Below are positions 33,057-41,937 of a stretch of DNA of 64,000 nucleotides, piece after piece. A program made the translations under genes and the position numbers. Source of the DNA: Myxococcota bacterium (lineage in GTDB: Bacteria; Myxococcota_A; Bradymonadia; UBA7976; UBA1532); NCBI GenBank assembly GCA_963169045.1, contig CAUJDF010000026.1:1-64000 (forward strand), written 5' to 3'. Every line of letters begins with the position of its first letter. Positions within the stretch are counted from its first letter, which is position 1. The notes beneath the pieces were generated by a model. The model saw only the letters and a program-made list of their open reading frames with translations, was not told the origin of the DNA and ran no database searches.

Positions 33057-35126
33057 TCACGTCCCGCTGTTGCCCGAAGTGACTTCCCAGACGTACTCGA
33101 GGAAGTCGGGGACGAGCCGCGACGAGAACACCGTCAGGTCCGCCGCCCCCATGTCGGTGACGCCGGCGCGGGCGCGCTCGCCGACGTCCTCGTGCTCCTG
33201 GATGTAGACGTAGAAGCCCTTGCCCCAGGCGCGGAACTGCGTGCGCCCATCCTCGAGGAGCGCGGCGAAGGCATCGGCGTCGGGCGCCGCCTCGCCGAGC
33301 GGGAAGATGCGCATCGCGTCGAACAGACCGTACAGATGCGCGGCGTCGCTGGCCTTCTCGAGCACCGCCATCGCCACCGGCAGGCCATCGCGGCGCGCCA
33401 CGCGCAGCTTGCGCTCGCGGTCGAGCCCCGCGTCGCGCCACGTCGCCTGCAGGCGCGTCATGCCGATGCGGTCGGGCGTGAAGTCCAGCGATTCCGCATA
33501 CATGACGGGCCGTGTCTCGGCGACGCGCCGCACGAGCGCGTCCACCTCGACGGGCGTCGGCGCGGCCACCTCGACGCCGGGCACCACGCCGCGCAGCGTG
33601 GGATCCGTGCCCACCTGCAGCGGCTGGAAGCGCAACACACACGCCTCCCCGCTGTCGACGAAGCGCTGCGGGAAGGCGAAGTACGGCAGGCGCGGCCAGC
33701 GCTGGTGCACCTGCACGTAGGCGAGCACCCAGCGCACCGACGGATCGAGCTGCGTCAGCTCGCCGGTGTGCAGGTGCACGTCGCGCAGCAGCGCGCGGCC
33801 CTGCGGCGCCTCGGCCGCCTCGGTCTTGCGGCGCGCCAGGTGCGCGATGAACCAGGTGTGCTCCCAGGCGCGCAGCGCCGTCAGCGCGGCCTCGATCCCC
33901 GTCGGCGACGGCCAGACGACCTGGCAGCCGAGCGCCGGCGACAGCTCGAGGCGGCTGACGATGTTCGCGTACGATCGGCGCAGGTGCGCGAAGTGGGCCT
34001 TCGACTTGCCGGCGAGCGCGAAGTATCCGGCGTCGGTGAACAGATCCCACAGATGGCCGATCCAGGTGCCGCGGCTGCGCGTGCGCGGATACAGACGCCG
34101 GTCGAGCTCCTCGGTCCAGCGCTCCTCGTCCTCGCCGCCGGCGGCGACGCGCAGCCCGGCGCTGCCCTCCTCGCGCAGGCCGACGTGCCGCACCTGCCCG
34201 CGCAGCCGCAGGCCGGCGAGGCGGCCCTCGACCACCTCGAGCGAGGGCAGATCGAGCCCGGGGTACAACAGATCGCGGCGCGGCGCCGCGCGCAGGCCGA
34301 GGCCCTCGCGCGACAGATCCTGCATCGGGATGCGCACCGTGAGCTCGGGCCAGCGCGGATGGCGGAACGCGACGACGAGCGGGGCGTCGCTGCCGACGCG
34401 GCGCCACCAGCGGCGGCGCGTGCGCACGATGCGATCCGGCGCCGACGTGGCGAGCGCGCCGGCCTGCGGCTCGACGCGGTCCACCGTCATCTCGAACACC
34501 GACAACAGACCGCCGACGACGAAGGTGACGGGCGCCGCCGGCACCGCCCCGTCGTAGGACCAGAGCAGCGGGAGCGCCGCGCCGGGCGACGGCGCGAGGC
34601 CGCGCACCGCGGTCACCGTCCCGTCGGCCCCGCGGGCGAAGCCCTCGCACTCGTACGCGCAGAGCGTGCGCGCCAGCGACAGGACGCGGCCGGGCTCGGA
34701 CACCACCTCGGTGACCGCCGCCCGGCCCGACGCGCGCGACAGCTGTCCCTCGGCGGCGAGGTCGACGACGACGTCGAGGATGCGCCGCGCCTGGTCGGGC
34801 GACACTTCGGGCAGGCGCACGCGGGTCACACCGGCCGCGTCGAACGGCGACGGCGGCTCGAAGTGCCCCAGCAGCGACGTGACGCGCTGCGCGCCGGCGT
34901 CCAGCGTGAGCGGGACGGCGCCGATGGGGCCGCCGCCACGGACCGGCGGCGCCACCCACAGACCGGCGGGACCCACGCGCAGCACGCGCAGCCGCATGGG
35001 CGACGGTGTGTCGAGGCGCACCGCGACTCGCGAGGCCGCGTCGTCGAGCGCGTAGCCGGCGTCGACCGGGTCGATGTCGTCGGCCTCCGGCGGAGGCGTC
35101 ATCGATGGCGGCAGGAAGCTGATCAC
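33057..35126 (-). CDS. PilZ-domain protein with C-terminal GNAT-like region
   Basis: A 689-residue protein. The middle part (about 205-300) resembles PilZ, a c-di-GMP-binding beta-barrel (RRRWWRRVGSDAPL at the binding-arm position, then IPMQDLSREGLGLR matching the D/NxSxxG motif). The rest has helical regions and a last third that resembles an acetyltransferase fold (RRDGLPVAMAVLEKASDAAHLYGL), without certain catalytic residues. The start is GTG at 35126, which overlaps the upstream kinase stop (GTGA) and has a G-rich Shine-Dalgarno; an ATG at 35102 is the alternative. Its place between two kinases suggests it answers to second-messenger or phosphorelay signals. Confidence 0.7.
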   Translation of the reverse strand: MISFLPPSMTPPPEADDIDPVDAGYALDDAASRVAVRLDTPSPMRLRVLRVGPAGLWVAPPVRGGGPIGAVPLTLDAGAQRVTSLLGHFEPPSPFDAAGVTRVRLPEVSPDQARRILDVVVDLAAEGQLSRASGRAAVTEVVSEPGRVLSLARTLCAYECEGFARGADGTVTAVRGLAPSPGAALPLLWSYDGAVPAAPVTFVVGGLLSVFEMTVDRVEPQAGALATSAPDRIVRTRRRWWRRVGSDAPLVVAFRHPRWPELTVRIPMQDLSREGLGLRAAPRRDLLYPGLDLPSLEVVEGRLAGLRLRGQVRHVGLREEGSAGLRVAAGGEDEERWTEELDRRLYPRTRSRGTWIGHLWDLFTDAGYFALAGKSKAHFAHLRRSYANIVSRLELSPALGCQVVWPSPTGIEAALTALRAWEHTWFIAHLARRKTEAAEAPQGRALLRDVHLHTGELTQLDPSVRWVLAYVQVHQRWPRLPYFAFPQRFVDSGEACVLRFQPLQVGTDPTLRGVVPGVEVAAPTPVEVDALVRRVAETRPVMYAESLDFTPDRIGMTRLQATWRDAGLDRERKLRVARRDGLPVAMAVLEKASDAAHLYGLFDAMRIFPLGEAAPDADAFAALLEDGRTQFRAWGKGFYVYIQEHEDVGERARAGVTDMGAADLTVFSSRLVPDFLEYVWEVTSGNSGT

Positions 35127-36292
35127 GGCGCCCCCCCCTCGGCCCGCCGGGCCGGCACCGCCACGGCGGGCGGATCGGCAGGCATCGTCACCAGGAAGGC
35201 CGCGCCCCGCGGCTGCCCCGCCTCGAACAGCTCGATCGTGCCGCCGTTCGCGGCGGCCAGCTCGCGACAGATGGACAGGCCGAGCCCGTTGCCACCGCTC
35301 GCGCGACGCGTCGTGAACGTCGGCTCGAAGATGCGTGCGCGATCTTCGGGCCGTATCCCGGGTCCGTTGTCTGCGACCAGGAACGCTACCTCGCCCGCCT
35401 GACGTTGCGCCAGAATCCGCACCTCTCCGTCCGTCACACCCGCCTCTTCGATCGCCTGCACCGCGTTTCCGACCAGATTCACCAGGACCCGCGACAGATC
35501 GATACGGTCGGCGAAGACACACATCCCGGGCGGCACTTCGGCGACGAAACGCACACGGCTCTTGTGGCTGCGCACGAGCCGCACGACGGCGGCGACCACG
35601 TCGGCGGCGTCGAGCGTCTGCGCCTCGCGCTCGCCGGTCAGCCCGAGACGGCGGGTGCGCCCGTGCAGCAGCGACATGAAGTAGTCGACCGCGGCGCGCA
35701 GGTCGTCGACCTCTTCCCGCACCGCCTGGGACACGGGCGTCGGCACCGCCTGGATGAGATGCTCGAGGTTGTCGCAGCACGCTGCGATGGCGGCGTTCAC
35801 GTTCGCCAGATCGTGGAGGATCGAGGCGCGCGCGGCCGCGAGGCCCGCCAGTCGCTCCCGATCGACCATCGCCTCGCGGAGCTGTCGCACCATGAGATCG
35901 ACGTGGACGCCATGAATCACCTCGCGCAGCGTGCGGCGCACTTCCTTCGTGTCCATCGGCTTCGAGAGGAAGCCGAGCACTCCGGCCCGATTGATCGCGT
36001 CGATTGCGGTCTTCTGGTCTGAATACGCGGTGACGATCAATCGCCTGACATCGGGGAATTCCCGAGCGACGCGCTCGCACAGCTCCACACCGGTGATGCC
36101 GGGCATCTTGTGGTCGGCGAGCAGCACCGCGATGGGCCGCTTCGCCAGGATCTCGAGGGCCTCACTCCCCGAGCTCGCGCACAGAACGTCGAACTCCTCT
36201 CCGAACGCGGCGCGGAAGACGACCTGGTTGGGCCGCTCGTCGTCGACGTAGAGGACCGGGTGTTCCCGGACGAATTCGGGCGCAAGAACCAT
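35123..36292 (-). CDS. Receiver domain-histidine kinase (two-component hybrid)
   Basis: A protein of 389 residues from the ATG at 36292 (416 if an upstream in-frame ATG at 36373 is used). The N-terminal receiver domain has Asp60 in LLADHKMPG and the usual acidic pair in LYVDDERPN. A kinase domain has His160 in SILHDLANVNAAI and a HATPase with NLVGNAVQAIEEA, DNGPGIRPED and GGNGLGLSIC. The receiver-first order with an atypical dimerisation region is common in Myxococcota. It is the promoter-proximal gene of a four-gene overlapping operon. The start at 36292 is preferred because the protein-like sequence begins there; the Shine-Dalgarno is weak for both. Confidence 0.88.
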   Translation of the reverse strand: MVLAPEFVREHPVLYVDDERPNQVVFRAAFGEEFDVLCASSGSEALEILAKRPIAVLLADHKMPGITGVELCERVAREFPDVRRLIVTAYSDQKTAIDAINRAGVLGFLSKPMDTKEVRRTLREVIHGVHVDLMVRQLREAMVDRERLAGLAAARASILHDLANVNAAIAACCDNLEHLIQAVPTPVSQAVREEVDDLRAAVDYFMSLLHGRTRRLGLTGEREAQTLDAADVVAAVVRLVRSHKSRVRFVAEVPPGMCVFADRIDLSRVLVNLVGNAVQAIEEAGVTDGEVRILAQRQAGEVAFLVADNGPGIRPEDRARIFEPTFTTRRASGGNGLGLSICRELAAANGGTIELFEAGQPRGAAFLVTMPADPPAVAVPARRAEGGAP

Positions 36293-36427
36293 GGATTGCC
36301 GATTCCGCCCCGACCCGGGGCTCGCTCGACTCCAGTCATCGGCAGTGGCGGCGCGGACGCTGAGGGCGTTCACGCGACGACCCGGGCCGTGGGGCGGAGG
36401 CCCGCGCCACGGCCCGCTCGCGATGGG

Positions 36428-37849
36428 TCAGGGCGACCCCACCACGATGGCGTCGCGCAGGGCGGCGACCTCGGACGCGGGGTCGAGCGCGAGGCGGTCG
36501 TCGCGCGCCCAGAGCCCGAGGGCGCGGTACACCGGCGAGACGTCGGGGAAGTCGACGCGCTCGAGCGCCCGGGCTGCCCGCGGCGCGAAGAAGGGGCGAC
36601 CGAGGATCGCGTCCATGCGCGCCAGCGTCTCCTCGGCGCTGCGCACGCGCTCGTCGCGGGCGCAGCAGCGCGCGAGGCCGGCGAGCACGCGGTCGAGCGA
36701 CCACGCGCCGCCGGTCTCGCGGCGCAGCGCGACGTCGGCCTCGAGCGCGAACGCGGCGCCGGCCCAGTACACGCGCCAGTAGGCGTGCGTGGCGCGCATC
36801 GCGGCGCTCTCCTCGCGCAGCGTACGGCCCGTGCCGACGCTGCGGCCGCGTCCGAAGCCCGCGTGCAGCTCCTCCCAGACCCGCCCTGGCGGGATCATGC
36901 CCGCGCGCGCCTGCAGCACGTACGTGTAGTAGGTCGCGAGCCCCTCGAAGAGCCAGGCATCGCTCTGTTTCATGACGGGAACACCCAGATGGGTCATCTC
37001 GTGCGGCCCGATCCAGTGGCCGGCGATGGCCCCGGGCGGGGAGGCGGCGCCGACCAGCAGCAGCACGCCCGCGCCGCCGCCGCGGTTCGCCATGCCGAAG
37101 CGCACGCCCTCGCCCGGCGTGGGGACGAGCAGCACCTGCACCCGCGGGAACGGCAGCCCGCCGAAGAGCGCGGCCATCGCGCGCGCCGACCCCTCGACCC
37201 AGCGCTCGGGCGCGTCGCCGGGCATCGAGCGCACGTCGCCGAGGCGGATGACGTCGACGACGCCGCCGGGCACCGCCAGCGTCGTCGGCGCGAACGTCCC
37301 GAACGCGGCGTGCGCCGTCAGCGTGAAGGCGCCCCACGTGAGGCGCCACGCGGGCGCCGGCGCGTCGCCCGTCCGCGGCCAGGGCACGGCGACGGCCAGC
37401 CCCTCGGGCAGGCGGAAGCGCACCGTCGCGTCGAGGTCCCGCGGCACCTTCTCCGGCCGTAGCAGCCAGAGATCGGGGGCCGCGAGCAGATCGGGGCCGA
37501 GGCGCGCGGCGTCCTGCCAGCGCCCCGCGGCGGCGGCGGCCGCGACGTCCACGCGGTACTCGACGCAGTCGCCCGGCCGCCCGCCGTCGAGGCGCACCCC
37601 GTGGGCCCCCGGCGTCAACGGGCGCCGCTCGGCGCCGCGTACGAGCGTGGCCCGCGAGACGAACTGCGCGAGGCGGCGCGTGCCGGTCGTCAGCCGGGGC
37701 GGCGGACGGCTCCGGAAGCAGACCGTCGCGTCGATGGCGGCGAGGTCCGGCGCCGGCGCGACGACATAGTCCCAGGCGTCGGGCGGGCGCACCGCCGGCG
37801 CGCCGCCGCAGGCGGCCAGCGAGAGCGCGAGTGCGAGGGCCGTGCGCAC
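36428..37849 (-). CDS. Lipoprotein with gluzincin metallopeptidase motif
   Basis: A 473-residue lipoprotein (signal peptide RTALALALSLAACGG). The GTG start at 37849 gives the clean signal sequence; no ATG fits. Residues about 55-250 are a beta-rich N-terminal region. The zinc site is HEMTH followed after 15 residues by the third ligand in WLFEGLATYYTY, the HExxH-E pattern of gluzincins (M1/M61-like). The remaining part is helical (about 310-470). Likely an outer-membrane or periplasmic peptidase. It is divergent from the copper-monooxygenase-like gene across 88 bases. Confidence 0.75.
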   Translation of the reverse strand: MRTALALALSLAACGGAPAVRPPDAWDYVVAPAPDLAAIDATVCFRSRPPPRLTTGTRRLAQFVSRATLVRGAERRPLTPGAHGVRLDGGRPGDCVEYRVDVAAAAAAGRWQDAARLGPDLLAAPDLWLLRPEKVPRDLDATVRFRLPEGLAVAVPWPRTGDAPAPAWRLTWGAFTLTAHAAFGTFAPTTLAVPGGVVDVIRLGDVRSMPGDAPERWVEGSARAMAALFGGLPFPRVQVLLVPTPGEGVRFGMANRGGGAGVLLLVGAASPPGAIAGHWIGPHEMTHLGVPVMKQSDAWLFEGLATYYTYVLQARAGMIPPGRVWEELHAGFGRGRSVGTGRTLREESAAMRATHAYWRVYWAGAAFALEADVALRRETGGAWSLDRVLAGLARCCARDERVRSAEETLARMDAILGRPFFAPRAARALERVDFPDVSPVYRALGLWARDDRLALDPASEVAALRDAIVVGSP

Positions 37850-37937
37850 GCGACATTGGTACCACGAAGCGCGGCGACCGCCGGGGAATGCTGTTAGTCT
37901 CACCGGTTCGAGGGGGGACACCGACGGAGGGACGGCT

Positions 37938-39920
37938 GTGAGCCGAGGCGCGCGCGCAAGCTGGTGGGTGGTGTCGCTCTGCGCGGGGTTTGCAGGGTGC
38001 GGTGCGGCGGACGACGACCCGGCGCTCGATGGTCCGCCGCCGGCGCAAGAGGGCGGGACGCCCGATGCCTCGGTCCAGGGCGCCGCCGACGCCACAGCGC
38101 CCGACCCCGACGGCGGGCCCATTGCGCGCCGCGACGGCGGGGCGACCGGGCCCGACGGCGCGCCGACCCCGCCCCGCGTCGACGGCGCCGTCGCGCCCGA
38201 CGGGTCGGCGCCCGGCCCCGACGGCGCCCCGCCCGACGGGACGTGCCGCCCCGACCGCGACGCCTGGGCGGCGAGCATCCGCCCGCTGCTCGCCGACCGC
38301 TGCGGCCTGTGCCACGGCGAGTCGCCGTCCTTCGGCGCGCCGTTCACCCTGCTCGACTACGACGGGCTGCTCGCCGGCGAGCCGGGCGCGCGCCGGGCCG
38401 ACCGTGTCGCCGTCCGCGTCGGCGAGGGCACCATGCCGCCGGCGGGCCAGCCGCGCCTCACCAACGACGAGGCGCAGCGCCTCCTCGAGTGGGCCACGTG
38501 CGGCGAGGCGCAGGGTGGTCCCCTCCCCGGCGGCTTCGAGGTCGACGTGCCCGTGCTCGGCGCCCCCGCCGAGCCGCCCGCCGACGCCGAGTTCTTCGAC
38601 GTGCTGGCGCCCGGGTACGCGGTGCCGCTCGCCGACGACCACTACGAGTGCTTCGTCATCGAGGCGCCGATCCGGGGCGACCGCTTCATCCGCCGCATCG
38701 AGGCGATCATCGACGAGTCCGCCGTCGTGCACCACGCGGTGCTCATGCGCGGCGACCAGGGTCGCGCCCCCGGCCAGTCGTTCAGCTGCAACGCGCTGGT
38801 CGACCCGGTGTACGCCTGGGCGCCCGGCACCGGACCCCTGCAGTTCCCCGAGGGCGGCATCCGCGTGCGGCCCGGGCAGCGCTTCACGCTGCAGATCCAC
38901 TACAACAACCGCCTGCGAACGCCCGGCCTGCGCGACGAGAGCGGCCTGCGCGTCTATCACGCGCCGCCGGCGGGCGCCGAGGTGGGCATGACGCCGCTCG
39001 GGCCCACCGACATCCGCATCCCGGCCCGGCAGCAGGCCCGCAGCGAGGGCGTGTGCGACATCCGCGAACCGACGCGGATCATCGCCAGCTGGCCGCACAT
39101 GCACGAGCTCGGCTACGCCTTCGAGACGTGGGTGGAGCACCCCGACGGCTCGACCACGCCGCTCATGACCCTGCGCGGCTGGGACTTCCACAGCCAGTTC
39201 CTGTACGACACCCCGCTCGATCTGCGGCCCGGAGACCGCGTCCACACGCGCTGCACGTGGCGCAACATGAGCGACCGCACGGTGCGCTTCGGCGAGGACA
39301 CCGGCGACGAGATGTGCTTCAACTTCCTCTATCACTCGCCGCCGATGGCCTCGTCGTACTGCAACCGCGACCCGGACGAGCCGCCGCCCGAAGAGCCCCC
39401 GCCGCCGCCGCCCGTCCCCGAGTACGGCCCCGGCGCCTGCGCGCCGCCGCTCGACCCGGCCGACGTCCCGGCGCTGGCGATCGGCGTCGCCGAGGGCGAG
39501 CCGCCGGCCCCGATGGGCGACGTGCCGGACGACGGCCTCTGGGTGTTCGACGGCGGCGCCCTGCACGTGCCGACGTTCCGCCTGCCCATCGGCGCCATCG
39601 ATCCCGAGGCCACCGTCGTGGCCGGCCACGGCGTCCTGTCGCTCGAGGGCGGCGCGTTCGCGCTCGACCTCGACGCCCTCGCCCACATCGTGCTGAGCGA
39701 CGGCCGGGTCTTCGACGTGCGCCTGCCGATGAGCCTCGCCGGCGCCCGCCGGCCCGGCGCCGCGCCCGGCGAGCTCGTCGTGACGCCCGACTGCGGCGAC
39801 GTCGGCGGCGAGATGTCGATCCGCCTCGGCCTCGAGGGCGACCGCCTCCACGCCGTCTATGCCGACCGTCGCATCGGCTTCCCCATCTGGCTCGCCCTCG
39901 ACCTGCGCCGCATCCGTTAA
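37938..39920 (+). CDS. Copper type II monooxygenase-like lipoprotein with c-heme motif
   Basis: A 660-residue lipoprotein. The GTG start at 37938 has GGAGGG 7 bases upstream and gives a signal peptide with lipobox GFAGC. A long PDA-type linker follows. Residues about 105-190 carry CGLCHG, a single CxxCH heme c motif, with later GTMPPAGQPRLT holding a possible Met ligand. The main domain (about 205-475) matches the two-domain copper monooxygenase fold (HHAVLM, HYNNRL, WPHMHELG, TRCTWRNMS with Met/His copper-site candidates). A last beta-rich domain follows a Pro-rich linker (EEPPPPPPVP). Probably an extracytoplasmic redox enzyme with an internal electron donor. Confidence 0.83.
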   Translation: MSRGARASWWVVSLCAGFAGCGAADDDPALDGPPPAQEGGTPDASVQGAADATAPDPDGGPIARRDGGATGPDGAPTPPRVDGAVAPDGSAPGPDGAPPDGTCRPDRDAWAASIRPLLADRCGLCHGESPSFGAPFTLLDYDGLLAGEPGARRADRVAVRVGEGTMPPAGQPRLTNDEAQRLLEWATCGEAQGGPLPGGFEVDVPVLGAPAEPPADAEFFDVLAPGYAVPLADDHYECFVIEAPIRGDRFIRRIEAIIDESAVVHHAVLMRGDQGRAPGQSFSCNALVDPVYAWAPGTGPLQFPEGGIRVRPGQRFTLQIHYNNRLRTPGLRDESGLRVYHAPPAGAEVGMTPLGPTDIRIPARQQARSEGVCDIREPTRIIASWPHMHELGYAFETWVEHPDGSTTPLMTLRGWDFHSQFLYDTPLDLRPGDRVHTRCTWRNMSDRTVRFGEDTGDEMCFNFLYHSPPMASSYCNRDPDEPPPEEPPPPPPVPEYGPGACAPPLDPADVPALAIGVAEGEPPAPMGDVPDDGLWVFDGGALHVPTFRLPIGAIDPEATVVAGHGVLSLEGGAFALDLDALAHIVLSDGRVFDVRLPMSLAGARRPGAAPGELVVTPDCGDVGGEMSIRLGLEGDRLHAVYADRRIGFPIWLALDLRRIR

Positions 39921-39991
39921 GCATTGACTTCGGGCGCGCGCTCGTCCCAACGTCTAGCCGTCCGTCCACCCCCTGCCTCGGAGCGCACACC

Positions 39992-40681
39992 ATGTCCCTC
40001 GACCGCGGCCGCGAGAAGGACCACGAGGTCTCCCAGAAGGGCCTCGACAAGCAGGACGAGCACGCCGAGCACGATCCGAACAAGGCGAACGCGCAGCAGA
40101 ACTACCTGCAGCAGGCCCAGAAGGGCGCCCGCGACGCCAAGGCCAAGGAGGTCGAGGAGGCCAAGAAGGCCCTCGCCCGCTCCGAGGCGAAGGTCGGCGA
40201 GCTCGAGAAGCGGTACGAGAAGCTCGGCGGCAAGATCGGCACGAAGGAAGAAGAGAAGCAGGCCCCGGACGCGAAGAAGGCCGCGCTCGACCGCGACCGC
40301 GACGCCGTCAAGGACCAGGCCGACGCCGACAAAAAGAAGGCCGAGAAGGACGAGGTCGCGGCGGCGCACCAGGTGGAGGTGGCCCGCCAGGCCGGCGACC
40401 AGGCCGCCGTCGAGCAGAAGCAGCAGGCCGAGGCCCAGGCCCGCGAGGCGCAGGAGGCCGCCGAGGCCCAGAAGGCCGCGCAGCGCGAGGCCGTCGCCCG
40501 CGACCTCAAGAAGGAGTACGACCAGCAGCAGCAGCAGGTGGAGCGGCTGCAGGTGCTGATGCAGGAGCTGGTCAAGCTCGAGCTGGACCAGCGCCAGCGC
40601 CGCAAGATCAAGCAGGAGATCGAAGAGCTGCTGCAGCCGAAGCTCGAGGAGCTCGCGCAGAAGCAGCAAGCGTTCGGTTGA
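39992..40681 (+). CDS. Charged coiled-coil protein
   Basis: A 229-residue protein without signal peptide or membrane helix. Nearly all of it is predicted helix rich in Lys, Glu, Gln and Ala, with long heptad-like runs (KEVEEAKKALARSEAKVGEL, then QQQQQVERLQVLMQELVKLEL). The N-terminal 35 residues are hydrophilic and unlike the rest. No family is recognised. A TTGACT sequence at 39924 in the 71-base gap upstream may be a -35 element. It may be a structural or scaffold protein. Confidence 0.75.
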   Translation: MSLDRGREKDHEVSQKGLDKQDEHAEHDPNKANAQQNYLQQAQKGARDAKAKEVEEAKKALARSEAKVGELEKRYEKLGGKIGTKEEEKQAPDAKKAALDRDRDAVKDQADADKKKAEKDEVAAAHQVEVARQAGDQAAVEQKQQAEAQAREAQEAAEAQKAAQREAVARDLKKEYDQQQQQVERLQVLMQELVKLELDQRQRRKIKQEIEELLQPKLEELAQKQQAFG

Positions 40682-40740
40682 CACCCGCCGGCTGTTGGCC
40701 GGCGATCGGGCCTGCTGGCCCAGGAGCAACGAGGCTGCCG

Positions 40741-41937
40741 GTGAGGTGGGCGACGGGGCTGAGCACGGAGGCGGCGCTCGAGCGGGCGGTGGACGAGGCG
40801 CTCGAGGGCGTGCAGTCGCGCCTCGGCGGTGAGCCGCCCGACCTGCTGCTCGCCTTCGCCTCGGCGGCCCACGCCGGCGACTACGACCGCTTGCCGGGGA
40901 TGCTGCGCGCGCGGCTGCGCCACACGCAGGTGCTCGGCTGCTCCGCGGGCGGCGTGATCGCCGAGGGCCGGGAGCTCGAGGGCAACGTCGCCCTGTCGCT
41001 GGTCGGCGCGACGCTGCCCGGCGTCGACGTCCACCCCTTTCACGTGTCCCAGGCCGACCTGCCGCCGCCCGCCGCCGACGGCGCCGCGTGGCGGGCGCGG
41101 CTCGGCCTGCAGGCCCCACCCGACGCCCACGCCATCGTGCTGCCCGACCCGTTCTCGTGCGACGCCCAGCGCCTCGTGCGCGGCCTCGATCGGGCGTTCC
41201 CCGGCGGCACGCGCATCGGCGGTCAGGCCAGCGGCGGCGCGGCGCCCGGCCAGAACGCGCTCTTCCTCGACGACGGCGTGCACCGCGCCGGCGCCGTGGG
41301 CGTGCTGCTGTCGGGCAACGTGGACGTCGACACCATCGTCGCGCAGGGCTGCCGCCCCATCGGCCAGCCGATGTTCGTCACGCGCGGCGTGCGCAACGTC
41401 GTGTTCGAGCTCGACGGCGCGCCGGCGATCGAGGCGCTCGAGGCGCTGTACGAGAGCCTCGACACCGGCGACCAGGCGCTCTTCCGCGAGGCGCTCTTCA
41501 TCGGCGTCGTGATGGACCGCGAGCGCGAGGTCTACCGGCAGGGCGACTTCCTCGTCCGCAACCTGCTCGGGCTCGACGCGAAGACGGGCGGCCTCGCCAT
41601 CGGCACGCTGCTCGAGCCCAACCAGGTCGTGCAGTTCCACGTGCGGGACGCGCGCACGTCGGCCGAGGACGTCGAGACGATGCTCGACACGCACCGCGGC
41701 GCGGGCCCGCTCGAGCGCCCGCGCGGCGCGCTGCTGTTCTCGTGCCTCGGCCGCGGCGCCGGCCTGTACGGCGCGCCCGACCACGACACGCGCGCTTTCC
41801 TCTCCCGCGTCGGCCCCGTGCCGGTCGGCGGCTTCTTCTGCAACGGCGAGATCGGGCCGGTGCGCGGGCGCACCTTCGTGCACGGCTACACCAGCGCGTT
41901 CGCGCTCTTCCGGCCGCGGGCGGGCTACGAGGGATGA
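40741..41937 (+). CDS. FIST domain sensory protein
   Basis: A 398-residue protein with FIST_N (about 25-215; LGCSAGGVIAEGRELEG and IGGQASGGAAPGQNALF) and FIST_C (about 220-390; VVFELDGAPAIEALEALY, then GALLFSCLGRG and GGFFCNGEIGPV) domains. FIST domains are thought to bind small ligands, perhaps amino acids, in signalling. The GTG start at 40741 gives a plausible VRWATG N-terminus with GAGG 6 bases upstream. It overlaps the molybdopterin/pentapeptide gene by 4 bases. No output domain is fused, so a partner protein is needed. Confidence 0.87.
   Translation: MRWATGLSTEAALERAVDEALEGVQSRLGGEPPDLLLAFASAAHAGDYDRLPGMLRARLRHTQVLGCSAGGVIAEGRELEGNVALSLVGATLPGVDVHPFHVSQADLPPPAADGAAWRARLGLQAPPDAHAIVLPDPFSCDAQRLVRGLDRAFPGGTRIGGQASGGAAPGQNALFLDDGVHRAGAVGVLLSGNVDVDTIVAQGCRPIGQPMFVTRGVRNVVFELDGAPAIEALEALYESLDTGDQALFREALFIGVVMDREREVYRQGDFLVRNLLGLDAKTGGLAIGTLLEPNQVVQFHVRDARTSAEDVETMLDTHRGAGPLERPRGALLFSCLGRGAGLYGAPDHDTRAFLSRVGPVPVGGFFCNGEIGPVRGRTFVHGYTSAFALFRPRAGYEG

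Noticed and set aside
29556-35402. Very long open + strand frame (about 1,950 codons) opposite the kinase and nitroreductase genes
   Set aside because: It is rich in Arg/His/Ala/Gly without recognisable domains and lies exactly opposite genes with clear kinase and nitroreductase motifs. High GC removes stops from the opposite strand.
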